Below are positions 26,836-35,134 of a stretch of DNA of 64,000 bases, piece by piece; position 1 is the stretch's first letter; each line of letters begins with the position of its first letter. The DNA is taken from NCBI GenBank assembly GCA_963736175.1, contig CAVTNU010000010.1:115600-179599 (forward strand). The letters run 5' to 3'. Under the pieces are notes generated by a model. It worked only from the letters and a program-made list of their open reading frames with translations. It was not told where the DNA came from and did no database searches. This DNA is from Rhodoblastus sp963736175 (GTDB taxonomy: Bacteria; Pseudomonadota; Alphaproteobacteria; Rhizobiales; Beijerinckiaceae). The position numbers and the translations under genes are program-made.

Positions 26836-27824
26836 GCGCCGCCTCGATCGCGCCGCGCCGGCCCGGACAAGGCGACCTGCGCCGTGGCGTCGTCATTTCT
26901 GGCGTCATAGCGGCCATCGGCTATTTTGGTTTCACGCTCTGGGCGGGCTGGCGCGACGTGCTGGCGGCCTTGACCGCCGTCGGCGTCGTCGGCATGGGGG
27001 CGGCGCTTGGCCTGTCGCTGATCAATTATGGCTTGCGGCTGGCGCGCTGGCGGAGCTATCTCGCCGCGCTCGGCCATCCGTTGCCGGGCGGCGCCAACGC
27101 CGCCATCTATTTCTCCGGCTTCGCCTTCACCACCACGCCGGGCAAGGCCGGCGAATTGCTGCGCGGCGTCTTTCTGGCCGAACACGGCATGCCGATGCTG
27201 CGCTCCGCCGCCGCGTTCTTAAGCGAACGATTGTCCGATCTCCTCGCGGTCGTGCTGATCGCCTTGCCCGGGCTGGCGGTCCTGCCGTTCGGATTGCCGG
27301 TGGTGATCGTCGGTGTGATGGCGGTCGTCGGCGTCGCGGTTACCTTGGGTCTCGGCGACAGACTTGTCGGACTGGCTCATCGGCCAACCGAAGGGTCAGC
27401 CGGCCCGCTGCGCAAGACCGCGCGACATGTCGCATTGCTGCTGTTCGAAGCGCGCCGCTGTCACACTTTGCGGCTAAGCATGTCCTCGACGGTTTTATCC
27501 TTGGCCGCGTGGTCGGCGGAAGCGTTCGCCTTCTGGTTCGTCCTGCATCGCCTTGGTCTCGACATCGGGCTCTGGTTCGCCATGTCCGTTTACGCTCTCG
27601 CGATGCTGGCCGGCGCGCTCAGTTTCCTGCCGGGCGGACTCGGCGGCAGCGAGGCCGTGATGGCGGCTCTGCTGGTGTGGAAAGGCGTTCCCGCGCCACA
27701 GGCCGCCGCCGCGACGATCGTCATTCGCCTGGCGACCTTGTGGTTCGCCGTGGCGCTGGGCCTCATCGCCGTCACCGCCGGAAAGACGCTGATGAAACCG
27801 GTCGCGATCGCGGAGGCCGCATGA
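26832..27824 (+). CDS. Lysylphosphatidylglycerol synthase/UPF0104-type membrane protein (putative flippase)
   Basis: A 330-residue polytopic protein of the UPF0104 / AglD-like family. It shows NYGLRLARWRSYLAALG near residue 62, GFAFTTTPGKAGELLRGVFL near 94, FLSERLSDLLAVV, and FLPGGLGGSEAVMAALL in the C-terminal third, all family hallmarks. It contains only the membrane domain, with no lysyl-transferase part. Its place between a DPPR synthase and the DprE1/E2 pair suggests a role in moving the lipid-linked sugar across the membrane; this is inference from position. Translation is coupled to both neighbours by ATGA overlaps (26832-26835 and 27821-27824). Confidence 0.8.
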   Translation: MSAASIAPRRPGQGDLRRGVVISGVIAAIGYFGFTLWAGWRDVLAALTAVGVVGMGAALGLSLINYGLRLARWRSYLAALGHPLPGGANAAIYFSGFAFTTTPGKAGELLRGVFLAEHGMPMLRSAAAFLSERLSDLLAVVLIALPGLAVLPFGLPVVIVGVMAVVGVAVTLGLGDRLVGLAHRPTEGSAGPLRKTARHVALLLFEARRCHTLRLSMSSTVLSLAAWSAEAFAFWFVLHRLGLDIGLWFAMSVYALAMLAGALSFLPGGLGGSEAVMAALLVWKGVPAPQAAAATIVIRLATLWFAVALGLIAVTAGKTLMKPVAIAEAA

Positions 27825-29125
27825 GAGACGACTTTCGGTCATGGAACCGGTTTCCCCTGGTCGCGCATGCGCGCGCGGAGGCGGTCACGGACCGTGCGGC
27901 GCCGCTGCCGGCGCTGGCCGCGGACGAAAGCCGCATCGCGTTCGGCAACGGCCGCAGCTATGGCGACGTCTGCCTCAATCCCGGCGGGACGCTGCTGCAC
28001 ACGCGCGGGCTTGATCGGTTTATCGCGTTTGATCGGGCGAGCGGACGATTGACCTGCGAAGCGGGCGTGCTGCTGTCGGAAATTCTCGAACTTGTCGCGC
28101 CCCGCGGCTGGTTCCTGCCGGTCACGCCGGGCACGCGCTACGCCACCGTGGGCGGGGCGATCGCCAACGACGTTCACGGCAAAAATCATCACGACGCCGG
28201 ATCCTTCGGCCATCACGTGCTGGCGCTGGAACTGGTGCGCTCGGACGGCCGACGCATCGTCTGCGGGCCGGACCAGAATTCCGAATGGTTCGCCGCCACG
28301 GTCGGCGGCCTTGGCCTCACCGGCTTGATCGCCTGGGCGGAACTGGCGCTGACGCCGATCGCCAACGCCTTCATGGTCACCAAGGCGAGCCGCTTCCGCT
28401 CGCTTGACGAATTCTGGACGATGAACGAGCAGGCTGAACGCGAGTGGCCCTATACCGTGTCCTGGATCGATTGCACGGCCAAAGCCGGGCGCGGCGTCTT
28501 GTTCGCCGGCATGCACGCGCCGTCCCAGGCCGGTTCATTGCCGAACTGGCGCGAGCGAGGATTGAGGGTTCCGCTTGATCCGCCGATTTCGCTGATCAAC
28601 CGGGCGTCGCTGTTGGCCTTCAACGCGGCCTATTACCATCGTCCGCTACCGCGCGGCAAAACCCTGACCCATTATTCGCCGTATTTCTATCCGCTCAACT
28701 CCATCGGCGAGTGGAACCGGATTTACGGCAAGAAGGGCTTTTTCCAGTATCAGTGCGTGCTGCCGCGCGAGGCCGCCGCCGACGGCGTCGGCAAGATGCT
28801 GGCGACGATTTCGGCCTCGGGGACCGGGTCGTTTCTAGCCGTGCTGAAGACCTTCGGCGCCAAGCCGTCTCTGGGAATGCTATCCTTCCCGCGCCCCGGC
28901 GCGACATTGGCGCTCGACTTTCCCAATCACGGCGCCAGGACCGAGGCCTTGTTCGGCGAGCTCGACGCTATCGTCGGCGCCTGCGGCGGCGCGCTCTATC
29001 CAGCCAAGGACGCGCGCATGTCGAGCGAAATGTTCCGCCTGTCCTTTCCGCAATGGCAGGCGTTTTCCGCTTTCGTCGATCCGAAGTTTTCCTCCGGATT
29101 CTGGCGGCGGGTCCACAACGGATGA
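27821..29125 (+). CDS. DprE1-like FAD oxidase (decaprenylphospho-ribose 2-oxidase)
   Basis: A 434-residue flavoprotein of the VAO/PCMH fold. Near the N-terminus it has FGNGRSYGDVCLNPGG and PGTRYATVGGAIANDVHGKNHHDAGSFG in two overlapping stretches, the FAD-binding signature of DprE1. A C-terminal LYPAKDARMSSEMF carries the conserved Lys. DprE1 oxidises the 2'-hydroxyl of polyprenylphosphoryl-ribose; with DprE2 it inverts the carbon to give the arabinose donor. At the position I align with mycobacterial Cys387, the target of benzothiazinones, this protein has Ala (TLALDFPN). ATG 27821 overlaps the upstream stop and is the natural start, although the frame is open much further upstream. Confidence 0.86.
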   Translation: MRDDFRSWNRFPLVAHARAEAVTDRAAPLPALAADESRIAFGNGRSYGDVCLNPGGTLLHTRGLDRFIAFDRASGRLTCEAGVLLSEILELVAPRGWFLPVTPGTRYATVGGAIANDVHGKNHHDAGSFGHHVLALELVRSDGRRIVCGPDQNSEWFAATVGGLGLTGLIAWAELALTPIANAFMVTKASRFRSLDEFWTMNEQAEREWPYTVSWIDCTAKAGRGVLFAGMHAPSQAGSLPNWRERGLRVPLDPPISLINRASLLAFNAAYYHRPLPRGKTLTHYSPYFYPLNSIGEWNRIYGKKGFFQYQCVLPREAAADGVGKMLATISASGTGSFLAVLKTFGAKPSLGMLSFPRPGATLALDFPNHGARTEALFGELDAIVGACGGALYPAKDARMSSEMFRLSFPQWQAFSAFVDPKFSSGFWRRVHNG

Positions 29126-29143
29126 TCGGACGATGAGGCAGGC

Positions 29144-29890
29144 ATGAACAAAATCATCATTTTCGGGGCGAGTTCGGCCATCGCGGGCGCGGTGGCGCGC
29201 CGCTGCGCCAGCCGGGGCGACGCGCTGTTCCTCGTCGCGCGCGATCAAGCCAAACTCGACGCCCAGGTTCAGGATCTGCTCGTTCGCACCGGCGCGAAGG
29301 GCAAGATTTTCGCCGCGGTAGCCGATCTGAACGATTTTGCGCGTCACGACGGCCTGCTCGACGAAGCTGCCGCCGCGCTCGGCGGTCTCGACGCGGTGCT
29401 GGTCGCGCATGGCTCCTTGCCGGATCAGAAGGCCTGCGAGGCTTCGTTCGATCGCGCGCTGGCGGAATTCAGCACCAACGCCCTGTCGGCGATCTCGATC
29501 GTTACGCGCGCGGCGAACCGTTTCGAGGCGCGGCGCGGCGGGACCATCGCCGTTATCGGTTCGGTGGCGGGCGATCGCGGGCGTCAGAGCAATTACGTCT
29601 ATGGCGCCGCAAAAGGCATGGTGGACACGTTTCTTGAGGGTCTGCGCAATCGCCTCGCCAAAGCGGGCGTCGCGGTAGTGACGATCAAGCCGGGATTCGT
29701 CGATACGCCGATGACGGCGCATATCGAGAAAAAAGGTCCGCTCTGGGCCAAGCCCGACGCCGTCGCCGCCGGCGTCGTCAAGGCGATGGACAGGGGCGCC
29801 GACGTGGTCTACCTGCCGCGTTTCTGGCGTCTCGTCATGCTCGTCATCCGCCATATTCCCGAGGCCGTGTTCAAGCGATTGTCGCTGTGA
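29144..29890 (+). CDS. DprE2-like short-chain reductase
   Basis: A 248-residue short-chain dehydrogenase/reductase. It has a classical cofactor loop IIIFGASSAIAGAVARR, an active site with IGSVAGDRGR (Ser), YVYGAAKG (Tyr and Lys), and VKPGF-like TIKPGFVDTPMT. The specific match is to decaprenylphospho-2-keto-ribose reductase (DprE2), which completes the epimerisation begun by DprE1. The IEKKGPLWAKPD stretch and a membrane-associating C-terminus (PRFWRLVMLVIRHIP) also fit that family. It starts 18 bases after the DprE1-like gene and overlaps the next start (GTGA, 29887-29890). Confidence 0.86.
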   Translation: MNKIIIFGASSAIAGAVARRCASRGDALFLVARDQAKLDAQVQDLLVRTGAKGKIFAAVADLNDFARHDGLLDEAAAALGGLDAVLVAHGSLPDQKACEASFDRALAEFSTNALSAISIVTRAANRFEARRGGTIAVIGSVAGDRGRQSNYVYGAAKGMVDTFLEGLRNRLAKAGVAVVTIKPGFVDTPMTAHIEKKGPLWAKPDAVAAGVVKAMDRGADVVYLPRFWRLVMLVIRHIPEAVFKRLSL

Positions 29891-30510
29891 GCCAGCCTGT
29901 CGCGCTGTTCGACTTCGACGGGACGTTGACCGTCGGCGACACCCTTATGCCATTCCTGAAAGCCGTAGTTGGGCCCTGGGGATTGGCCGGCGCCCTTGCG
30001 CGCAGCGCGCCCTGGCTTGTCGGATACGGCGCGCGCGTCGTGCGCAACGACGTCGCCAAGCAGCGCCTGCTCGCCGCCGCGCTTGGCGGACGCCGCCACG
30101 CCGACCTGCAATCGCGGGGACGCGAGTTCGCCCGCGATCGCGTGCCGGCCTTGCTACGACGCGACATGATGGCGCTACTCCGCCATCATCGCGGCGAAGG
30201 ACGGTTTTGCATCCTCGTCAGCGCTTCGCTCGACGTTTATCTCGAGCCTTGGGCGCAAGCCGAAGGTTTTGACGCCGTCTTGTGCTCGCGTTTGGAGACC
30301 GATACGGCCGGGAACGTCACCGGACGTTTGCTTGGCGGCAATTGCCATGGGCAGGAGAAGGTCGCGCGGCTGCGCAGCCTGTTCGCGCAATGGGACGGCC
30401 CGCCGACACATATCGTCGCCTATGGCGATACGAATGGCGACAGGCCGATGCTGGCGCTGGCCGATTGCGCTTTTCTAATGCGCGACGGCCGACCAGTGGA
30501 AATCGGATAG
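29887..30510 (+). CDS. HAD-IB family phosphatase
   Basis: A 207-residue haloacid-dehalogenase phosphatase of subclass IB (SerB-like). Motif I is FDFDGTLTVGD with both catalytic Asp, motif II is ILVSASLDVY, and motif III is AYGDTNGDRPML. A helical cap lies between motifs I and II. In the arabinofuranose-donor route a phosphatase must remove the 5-phosphate from polyprenyl-phosphoryl-5-phosphoribose; mycobacteria are thought to use a PAP2-type enzyme, and this HAD protein is the obvious candidate here. The GTG start overlaps the upstream stop codon, so it is translationally coupled and is the last gene of the cluster. Confidence 0.83.
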   Translation: MSQPVALFDFDGTLTVGDTLMPFLKAVVGPWGLAGALARSAPWLVGYGARVVRNDVAKQRLLAAALGGRRHADLQSRGREFARDRVPALLRRDMMALLRHHRGEGRFCILVSASLDVYLEPWAQAEGFDAVLCSRLETDTAGNVTGRLLGGNCHGQEKVARLRSLFAQWDGPPTHIVAYGDTNGDRPMLALADCAFLMRDGRPVEIG

Positions 30511-30661
30511 ACCTCTGTCGGAAAAACAGCCAAGCGAATGCGCGGAGCCCCATTGATGCACCGGCTTCAGTCATAAACCCCGCTGTGGGCGCGCGAAGGC
30601 GGTTCCTCACGCGTTCGCATTTGGCCGCCGCGAAAAACGACAAGCGCCGTGGCCATTGGCG

Positions 30662-31312
30662 TCACGCCGCCTTTTTCACCGTTCCGGCGATCTTCTTCAG
30701 CCTGCGTCGGGTCGAGCCCCAAAGTTTGCGCATTTCTTCGGCGGCGGCGCCCGACGGATTGATTTCGGTTACGCCCAGGCCCCAGCGCGCCGCCTCCTGA
30801 TAATCAACGCGCGTCGTCAGCAGCGGCGCAAGCAGCGCGCCCATCGAATCGAGCGCTTCGACGCCATGTTCGATCCGCGCGTTCTGCTGGGCCGGCGGAC
30901 ATTGATTGAGAGCGAAAGCGAATTCGCGCTTGTGCGCTTTCACGACGTCGCGCGTTTTGGCGCTGGCTTCGAGGTCGAACGCGTTGGGGCGCACCGGGAT
31001 GACGCAAAGCGTCGCTGATTTTATCGCCGCCGCCAACGCGGCGGAGTCGCCGCCCGGCGCGTCGAGTATCGCCAGGGTGACGCCCAACGCCTGCAATTCC
31101 TTCAATGTGCGCGCAAGCTTGTCGAGCGTCACATGGACAACCGGAATGTCTTCGGCGTCGCGCGATTTCGACCAGGAAACCAGAGATTTCAATGGGTCCA
31201 GATCAATGATAAAAACCCGCTCGCCTGTTTCATGCGCGGCGACCGCGAGGCAGGCGGCCAACGTGCTCTTCCCACAGCCGCCTTTTTGAGTCACGAATGC
31301 CACGGTATTCAT
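30662..31312 (-). CDS. Orphan ParA-like ATPase
   Basis: A 216-residue ParA/MinD-type P-loop ATPase. The deviant Walker A is FVTQKGGCGKSTLA (residues ~6-19, with the signature Lys), FIIDLDPLKSLVSW follows the A' motif, and LAILDAPGGDS is Walker B. The C-terminus is basic (RRRLKKIAGTVKKAA) and might bind nucleoid DNA or membrane. No ParB-like partner or parS-like repeat is nearby, so it is more likely a cargo-positioning or accessory ATPase than a plasmid partition protein. ATG 31312 is chosen because the family starts there; it diverges from rarA 171 bases away. Confidence 0.82.
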   Translation of the reverse strand: MNTVAFVTQKGGCGKSTLAACLAVAAHETGERVFIIDLDPLKSLVSWSKSRDAEDIPVVHVTLDKLARTLKELQALGVTLAILDAPGGDSAALAAAIKSATLCVIPVRPNAFDLEASAKTRDVVKAHKREFAFALNQCPPAQQNARIEHGVEALDSMGALLAPLLTTRVDYQEAARWGLGVTEINPSGAAAEEMRKLWGSTRRRLKKIAGTVKKAA

Positions 31313-31483
31313 CGTTTCACCCTGATACCGATCTTCGGCGCCCCGTGCGCCGGAACCGTAAGATTGAAGTAATTCTGTTGATTCGTAACGAATTAAATTG
31401 CGGCTATGCGCATTTTTTTTACGTTGCGCCGCAACACGGGCCGTCCCGCCGCATATGTAGGCCGCACAGCGCAGGGGGCGCCG

Positions 31484-32806
31484 GTGTCTGATAGAGACAA
31501 CGATCTGTTTGTCGCAGCAGGGCTGGAACAAGGCGCGCCGCGACCGCTGGCCGATCGTTTGCGGCCGACGCGTCTCGACGAAATCGCCGGGCAGGATCAT
31601 TTGCTCGGCGCGGGCGGCGCCTTGACCCGCCTGATCGAAGCCGGCTCGCTGGGCAGCATGATATTCTGGGGGCCTCCGGGCACCGGCAAGACAACGTTGG
31701 CGCGGTTGCTGGCGCGCGAAACGAAACTGCGCTTCGTCGAGGCGTCGGCGATTTTCTCCGGCGTCGCCGACCTCAAGAAAATTTTTGAGGAGGCGCGCGC
31801 GACGCGCCGGGCGGGGCAGGGAACCTTGCTGTTCGTCGATGAAATTCATCGTTTCAATCGCGCCCAGCAAGACAGTTTTCTGCCCGTTATGGAAGACGGC
31901 GCCATCACCTTGATCGGCGCGACGACGGAAAATCCGTCGTTCGAGCTCAACGCCGCCTTGTTGTCGCGCGCGCGCGTTCTGACCTTTCGCGCCCTCGACG
32001 CCGACGCCATGGAAAAGCTGTTGTCGCGCGCCGAAGCGGCGCTGGGCAAGCCGCTGCCGCTCGACGCGGGCGCCAGAGAAAACTTGATCATGATGGCCGA
32101 CGGCGACGGACGCGCCGCGCTGACGTTGGCGGAAGAGGTATTTCGCGCCGCGCGGGCGGATGAGATTTTCGACACGGCGGCGTTGTCGGAAATTGTGCAG
32201 CGCCGCGCGCCGATCTACGACAAGGGACAGGAAGGCCATTACAATTTGATCAGCGCGCTGCACAAATGCGTGCGCGGCTCCGATCCCGACGCGGCGCTCT
32301 ATTATCTGGCGCGCATGTTCGACGCGGGCGAAGATCCTTTGTTCATCGCAAGACGCGTCGTGCGCATGGCGGTCGAGGACATCGGTCTGGCGGATCCGCA
32401 GGCGCTTGTCGTCGCCAACGCAGCCAAGGACGCCTACGATTTCCTGGGATCGCCCGAAGGCGAACTGGCGATCGCGCAGGCCCTCGTCTATTGCGCCTGC
32501 GCGCCGAAATCCAACGCGCTCTACTTAGCGTACAAAGGCGCCGGCAGGCTAGCCAGAGAACATGGCTCGCTGATGCCGCCGAAGGTCATTCTCAATGCGC
32601 CGACAAAATTGATGAAGAGCGAGGGTTACGGCTCGGGCTACGCCTATGACCATGATCAACCGGACGCCTTTTCCGGGCAGAATTACTGGCCGCCGGAATT
32701 GGGGCGGCAAAAACTCTATGAGCCTGTGGAGCGCGGCTTCGAGCGCGAGGTCGCCAAACGACTCGAATATTGGGCCAAACTGCGCCGTGAACGCGGCGGG
32801 GTATGA
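31484..32806 (+). CDS. rarA: Replication-associated recombination protein A (RarA/MgsA)
   Basis: A 440-residue clamp-loader-like AAA+ ATPase that acts at stalled replication forks. It has the conserved start PLADRLRPTRLDEIAGQDHLLG, Walker A GPPGTGKTT (~62-70), Walker B LLFVDEIHRFN, sensor GATTENPSFEL, and the C-terminal tetramerisation region with GSDPDAALYYLARM and GSPEGELAIAQA. Its length agrees with the E. coli protein. GTG 31484 is chosen: a GGGGG stretch precedes it and the upstream extension looks non-native. It is transcribed divergently from the ParA-like gene. Confidence 0.93.
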   Translation: MSDRDNDLFVAAGLEQGAPRPLADRLRPTRLDEIAGQDHLLGAGGALTRLIEAGSLGSMIFWGPPGTGKTTLARLLARETKLRFVEASAIFSGVADLKKIFEEARATRRAGQGTLLFVDEIHRFNRAQQDSFLPVMEDGAITLIGATTENPSFELNAALLSRARVLTFRALDADAMEKLLSRAEAALGKPLPLDAGARENLIMMADGDGRAALTLAEEVFRAARADEIFDTAALSEIVQRRAPIYDKGQEGHYNLISALHKCVRGSDPDAALYYLARMFDAGEDPLFIARRVVRMAVEDIGLADPQALVVANAAKDAYDFLGSPEGELAIAQALVYCACAPKSNALYLAYKGAGRLAREHGSLMPPKVILNAPTKLMKSEGYGSGYAYDHDQPDAFSGQNYWPPELGRQKLYEPVERGFEREVAKRLEYWAKLRRERGGV

Positions 32807-33197
32807 TAAAGACGTCGCGCATTGCGCAACGCCGCGCGATCATTCAAAAAATTTGAAATCCGACGAAATGGATCGGTTCACGCCGCCAAGCGGACGGCGC
32901 TTCGCTCTTCCAAACCTTCGGCCTTCACCGGAACGCTTTTGCTCCAATGGCATTCGAGACGGCCGCGACGCGGATCGGCGACCCAGGAACAGGCTAGAAT
33001 TTCGCGTTGGTTTGACTGGCGGCAGCGGATCATAATGACACCTCTACGAACTGAAGACGCCGCCAGCATGGCTCGCAAAGCTTGCGGTTTAGTTGGACAG
33101 CGAAGTTAATTTTCCATTGTTGCGGTCAAAACACCGCATGCCGCGCGACAAGGTTAGTTATTTCTTGTTCCTCGCGCGTCGCCGCGTTTTGTCGCGT
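32807..33197. other. Gap between convergent rarA and dinB
   Basis: The 391 bases between the stop of rarA and the stop of dinB hold one plausible small gene on the minus strand (32878-33033, listed separately). I see no clear terminator, RNA gene or repeat in the rest. Confidence 0.4.
32878..33033 (-). CDS. Possible small conserved protein, 51 residues
   Basis: A short frame, MIRCRQSNQREILACSW at the start, with WVADPRRGRLECHW in the middle. Similar small alphaproteobacterial proteins carry a 'GRLECxW' core, as far as I recall. An AGAGGTG ribosome site lies about six bases before the ATG. It lies in the rarA/dinB gap with no overlap with a better gene. The length is too small for certainty; function unknown. 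Confidence 0.42.
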   Translation of the reverse strand: MIRCRQSNQREILACSWVADPRRGRLECHWSKSVPVKAEGLEERSAVRLAA

Positions 33198-34505
33198 TCA
33201 AGACTCGCCGCGCGGCTTGGCGGCGAAAGCGAGGCCGCGCACCACCGCGCCTTTGCCGAATTTCTCGCGCAAGGCGTCGATGGCCTGTTCGGCGGCCTTG
33301 CGGCGGGCGAGGTCGGGTTCGGCGAGGTTGGGAGCGTCCGCGTCCCGCGCCGGCCGCAGTTCGGAAACGCCGACGCCAATCAGGCGAAAGCGACCGCCGT
33401 CGATCTCGCGCGACAGCATGGCGCGGGCGGCGTCGAAGATTTTGGTCGCCAGTTGCGTCGGATCGGCGAATGAGCGCGTGCGCGTGCGCAGTTTGAAATC
33501 GGCGGTCTTCAGCTTCAACGTCACGCTCGCTCCGCATAGGCCGGCGTGTTTGAGACGCCAGGCGACTTTTTCGCTCAACTGGAGCAGCGCCGGCGCGAGC
33601 GTCTCGTTCGTGGCGAGATCCGATTCGAAGGTCGTCTCGGCGGAAATGCTCTTGACCTCGCGTTCGGGCGTGACCTGGCGCGGGTCGACGCCACGCGCCA
33701 GACGCCATAGTCTTTGGCCTTCCGCGCCGAATTGGCGCATGAGATCGCTTTCCTCGGCGCGCTGAAGGTCTCCGATCAGGCGGAATCCCTGACGCGAGAG
33801 TCGCTCATGGGCGACGGCGCCGACGCCCCAGATCAGCGAGACCGGCTTGTCGGCGAGAAAGCTTGTCGCTTGCGCCCGTCCCAGCACCGAAAAGCCTCGC
33901 GGCTTGTCGAGATCGGAGGCGATCTTCGCCAGAAACTTGCAATAGGACAGACCGATCGAGACGCTCAAACCGAGTTCGGCTTCGACGCGTCGGGCGAAAC
34001 GCGCCAACGTTATGGCGGGAGTGGCGCCGTGCAGTCGCCGGGTGCCGGAAAGATCGAGAAAAGCCTCGTCGATCGAAAGCGGTTCAACCAAAGGCGTAAG
34101 TTCGGTCATCATCGCCCGGAGGCTCCGCGCCACGCGCGCATATTTCGCCATGTCGGGGGCGACGACGACGGCATGTGGACAGGCCGCCTTCGCCTTGAAC
34201 ATCGGCATGGCCGAGCGCACCCCATAGGTGCGGGCGATATAGCAGGCGGTCGAAACGACGCCGCGCTTGCCGCCGCCGACGATCACCGGCCGGTCGCGCC
34301 ATTCGGGATGGTCGCGTTTTTCGACCGAGGCGTAAAAGGCGTCGCAGTCGATATGGGCGAGCGCGAGCGTTTCGATTTCGGCGTCGCGGACGAGGCGAGG
34401 CGAGCCGCATTGGCCGCAGCGGCGCGCATCGTCCGCGACGTTGGCGAAACAGTCGCGGCAAAAGCCGTTGGCTGAGGCCTGTTCGTTCAATCCGTTCGAT
34501 CCCAT
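33198..34505 (-). CDS. dinB: DNA polymerase IV with N-terminal zinc ribbon
   Basis: A 435-residue Y-family translesion polymerase. Catalytic carboxylates lie in AHIDCDAFYASVE (~52-65) and PLSIDEAFLDLSG (~143-155), and SIGLSYCKFLAKIASD marks the palm. The C-terminal little-finger domain follows. Before the polymerase there is a Cys4 ribbon (CRDCFANVADDARRCGQCG, ~16-34), an addition usual for the dinB type of Hyphomicrobiales. It copies past damaged bases at the cost of fidelity. Its start overlaps the end of the DUF3572 gene by 19 bases, so the two form an operon. The C-terminus lacks an obvious clamp-binding consensus, but I did not analyse it in detail. Confidence 0.93.
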   Translation of the reverse strand: MGSNGLNEQASANGFCRDCFANVADDARRCGQCGSPRLVRDAEIETLALAHIDCDAFYASVEKRDHPEWRDRPVIVGGGKRGVVSTACYIARTYGVRSAMPMFKAKAACPHAVVVAPDMAKYARVARSLRAMMTELTPLVEPLSIDEAFLDLSGTRRLHGATPAITLARFARRVEAELGLSVSIGLSYCKFLAKIASDLDKPRGFSVLGRAQATSFLADKPVSLIWGVGAVAHERLSRQGFRLIGDLQRAEESDLMRQFGAEGQRLWRLARGVDPRQVTPEREVKSISAETTFESDLATNETLAPALLQLSEKVAWRLKHAGLCGASVTLKLKTADFKLRTRTRSFADPTQLATKIFDAARAMLSREIDGGRFRLIGVGVSELRPARDADAPNLAEPDLARRKAAEQAIDALREKFGKGAVVRGLAFAAKPRGES

Positions 34506-34804
34506 CCGCCGAGGACGGCTCTGGCTCGCTGAAGACGTCGCGCGAAGGCTTGCGGCGTCTGCCCGCTCTGGCCAGCGAAGGCCCGCAACAGATCCTCCTC
34601 GCCGGCGATATAGTCGAGAACGCCGGCCAGAAAGCCGTCCTGCGCGGCGGCCGCCCGCACGTCCTGCGGGGCAAGTCCGGACAGGGTTAAAAAGCGGTTA
34701 AGGCTTTCGGCGTCCCCGGCCAGAAAGGCCAAGGCCTCGATCGCCAGCGTTTCGGCTTGCGTCCTTGGCCCTGTTGCGGATTGGTTTCGATCCGTATGTT
34801 TCAT
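34487..34804 (-). CDS. DUF3572 family protein
   Basis: A 105-residue all-helical protein: TQAETLAIEALAFLAGDAES, then FLTLSGLAPQDVRAAAAQ and GFLAGVLDYIAGEEDLLRAF. This is the DUF3572 pattern, an alphaproteobacterial family of unknown function that often sits beside dinB and divK/pleD, exactly as here. ATG 34804 is chosen because family similarity begins just after it; the upstream extension is intergenic DNA. Its stop lies inside the start of dinB, implying coupled translation. Confidence 0.82.
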   Translation of the reverse strand: MKHTDRNQSATGPRTQAETLAIEALAFLAGDAESLNRFLTLSGLAPQDVRAAAAQDGFLAGVLDYIAGEEDLLRAFAGQSGQTPQAFARRLQRARAVLGGWDRTD

Positions 34805-35134
34805 GCTGGGCGCAATTTTGTCCGGTCGATTTTCGATTCGTAAATTTATAGCAGCTAGATTTGCCGCCAAGCGGAGATTGACGGCCTTCTTCCGTTCATA
34901 TCGAAACAGGCCGCGCCGAGCATGTTCCCGAAAACGGATTGAATTTTCGGATGAGAACACGCGTTGAAACAATTGGCTGGAACGGTTTTGCGATGCTTCC
35001 GATCGCACGGCGTCTCAGAACGAAGCGAGTCCGCGCCAACGCGTGGGGTCTGGCGGAACGCGGTTAGCCGCGCGCCGTAAGCGACGAATCTCACGATCCC
35101 GAATAGCGGGGATCGATTATTTGCGGCCGGTCGA
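34805..35134. other. Divergent promoter region between DUF3572-dinB and divK
   Basis: The 330 bases hold no gene. They carry a short imperfect palindrome (34918-34962, listed separately) and, inside it, a GAAC-N7-GAAA pair (34955-34969) that is one base off the alphaproteobacterial LexA box in reverse orientation. The promoters of both operons must lie here, but I could not assign hexamers. Confidence 0.35.
34918..34962. repeat. Imperfect palindrome resembling rhizobial intergenic repeats
   Basis: The stretch opens GAGCATGTTCCCGAAAACGG and closes TTTTCGGATGAGAACACGC, so GTTC.CGAAAA faces TTTTCGG.GAAC. It resembles the short palindromic elements common between rhizobial genes that begin GAGCATGTTT and end AACATGCTC. 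Only one copy was noticed in this window. Confidence 0.4.
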
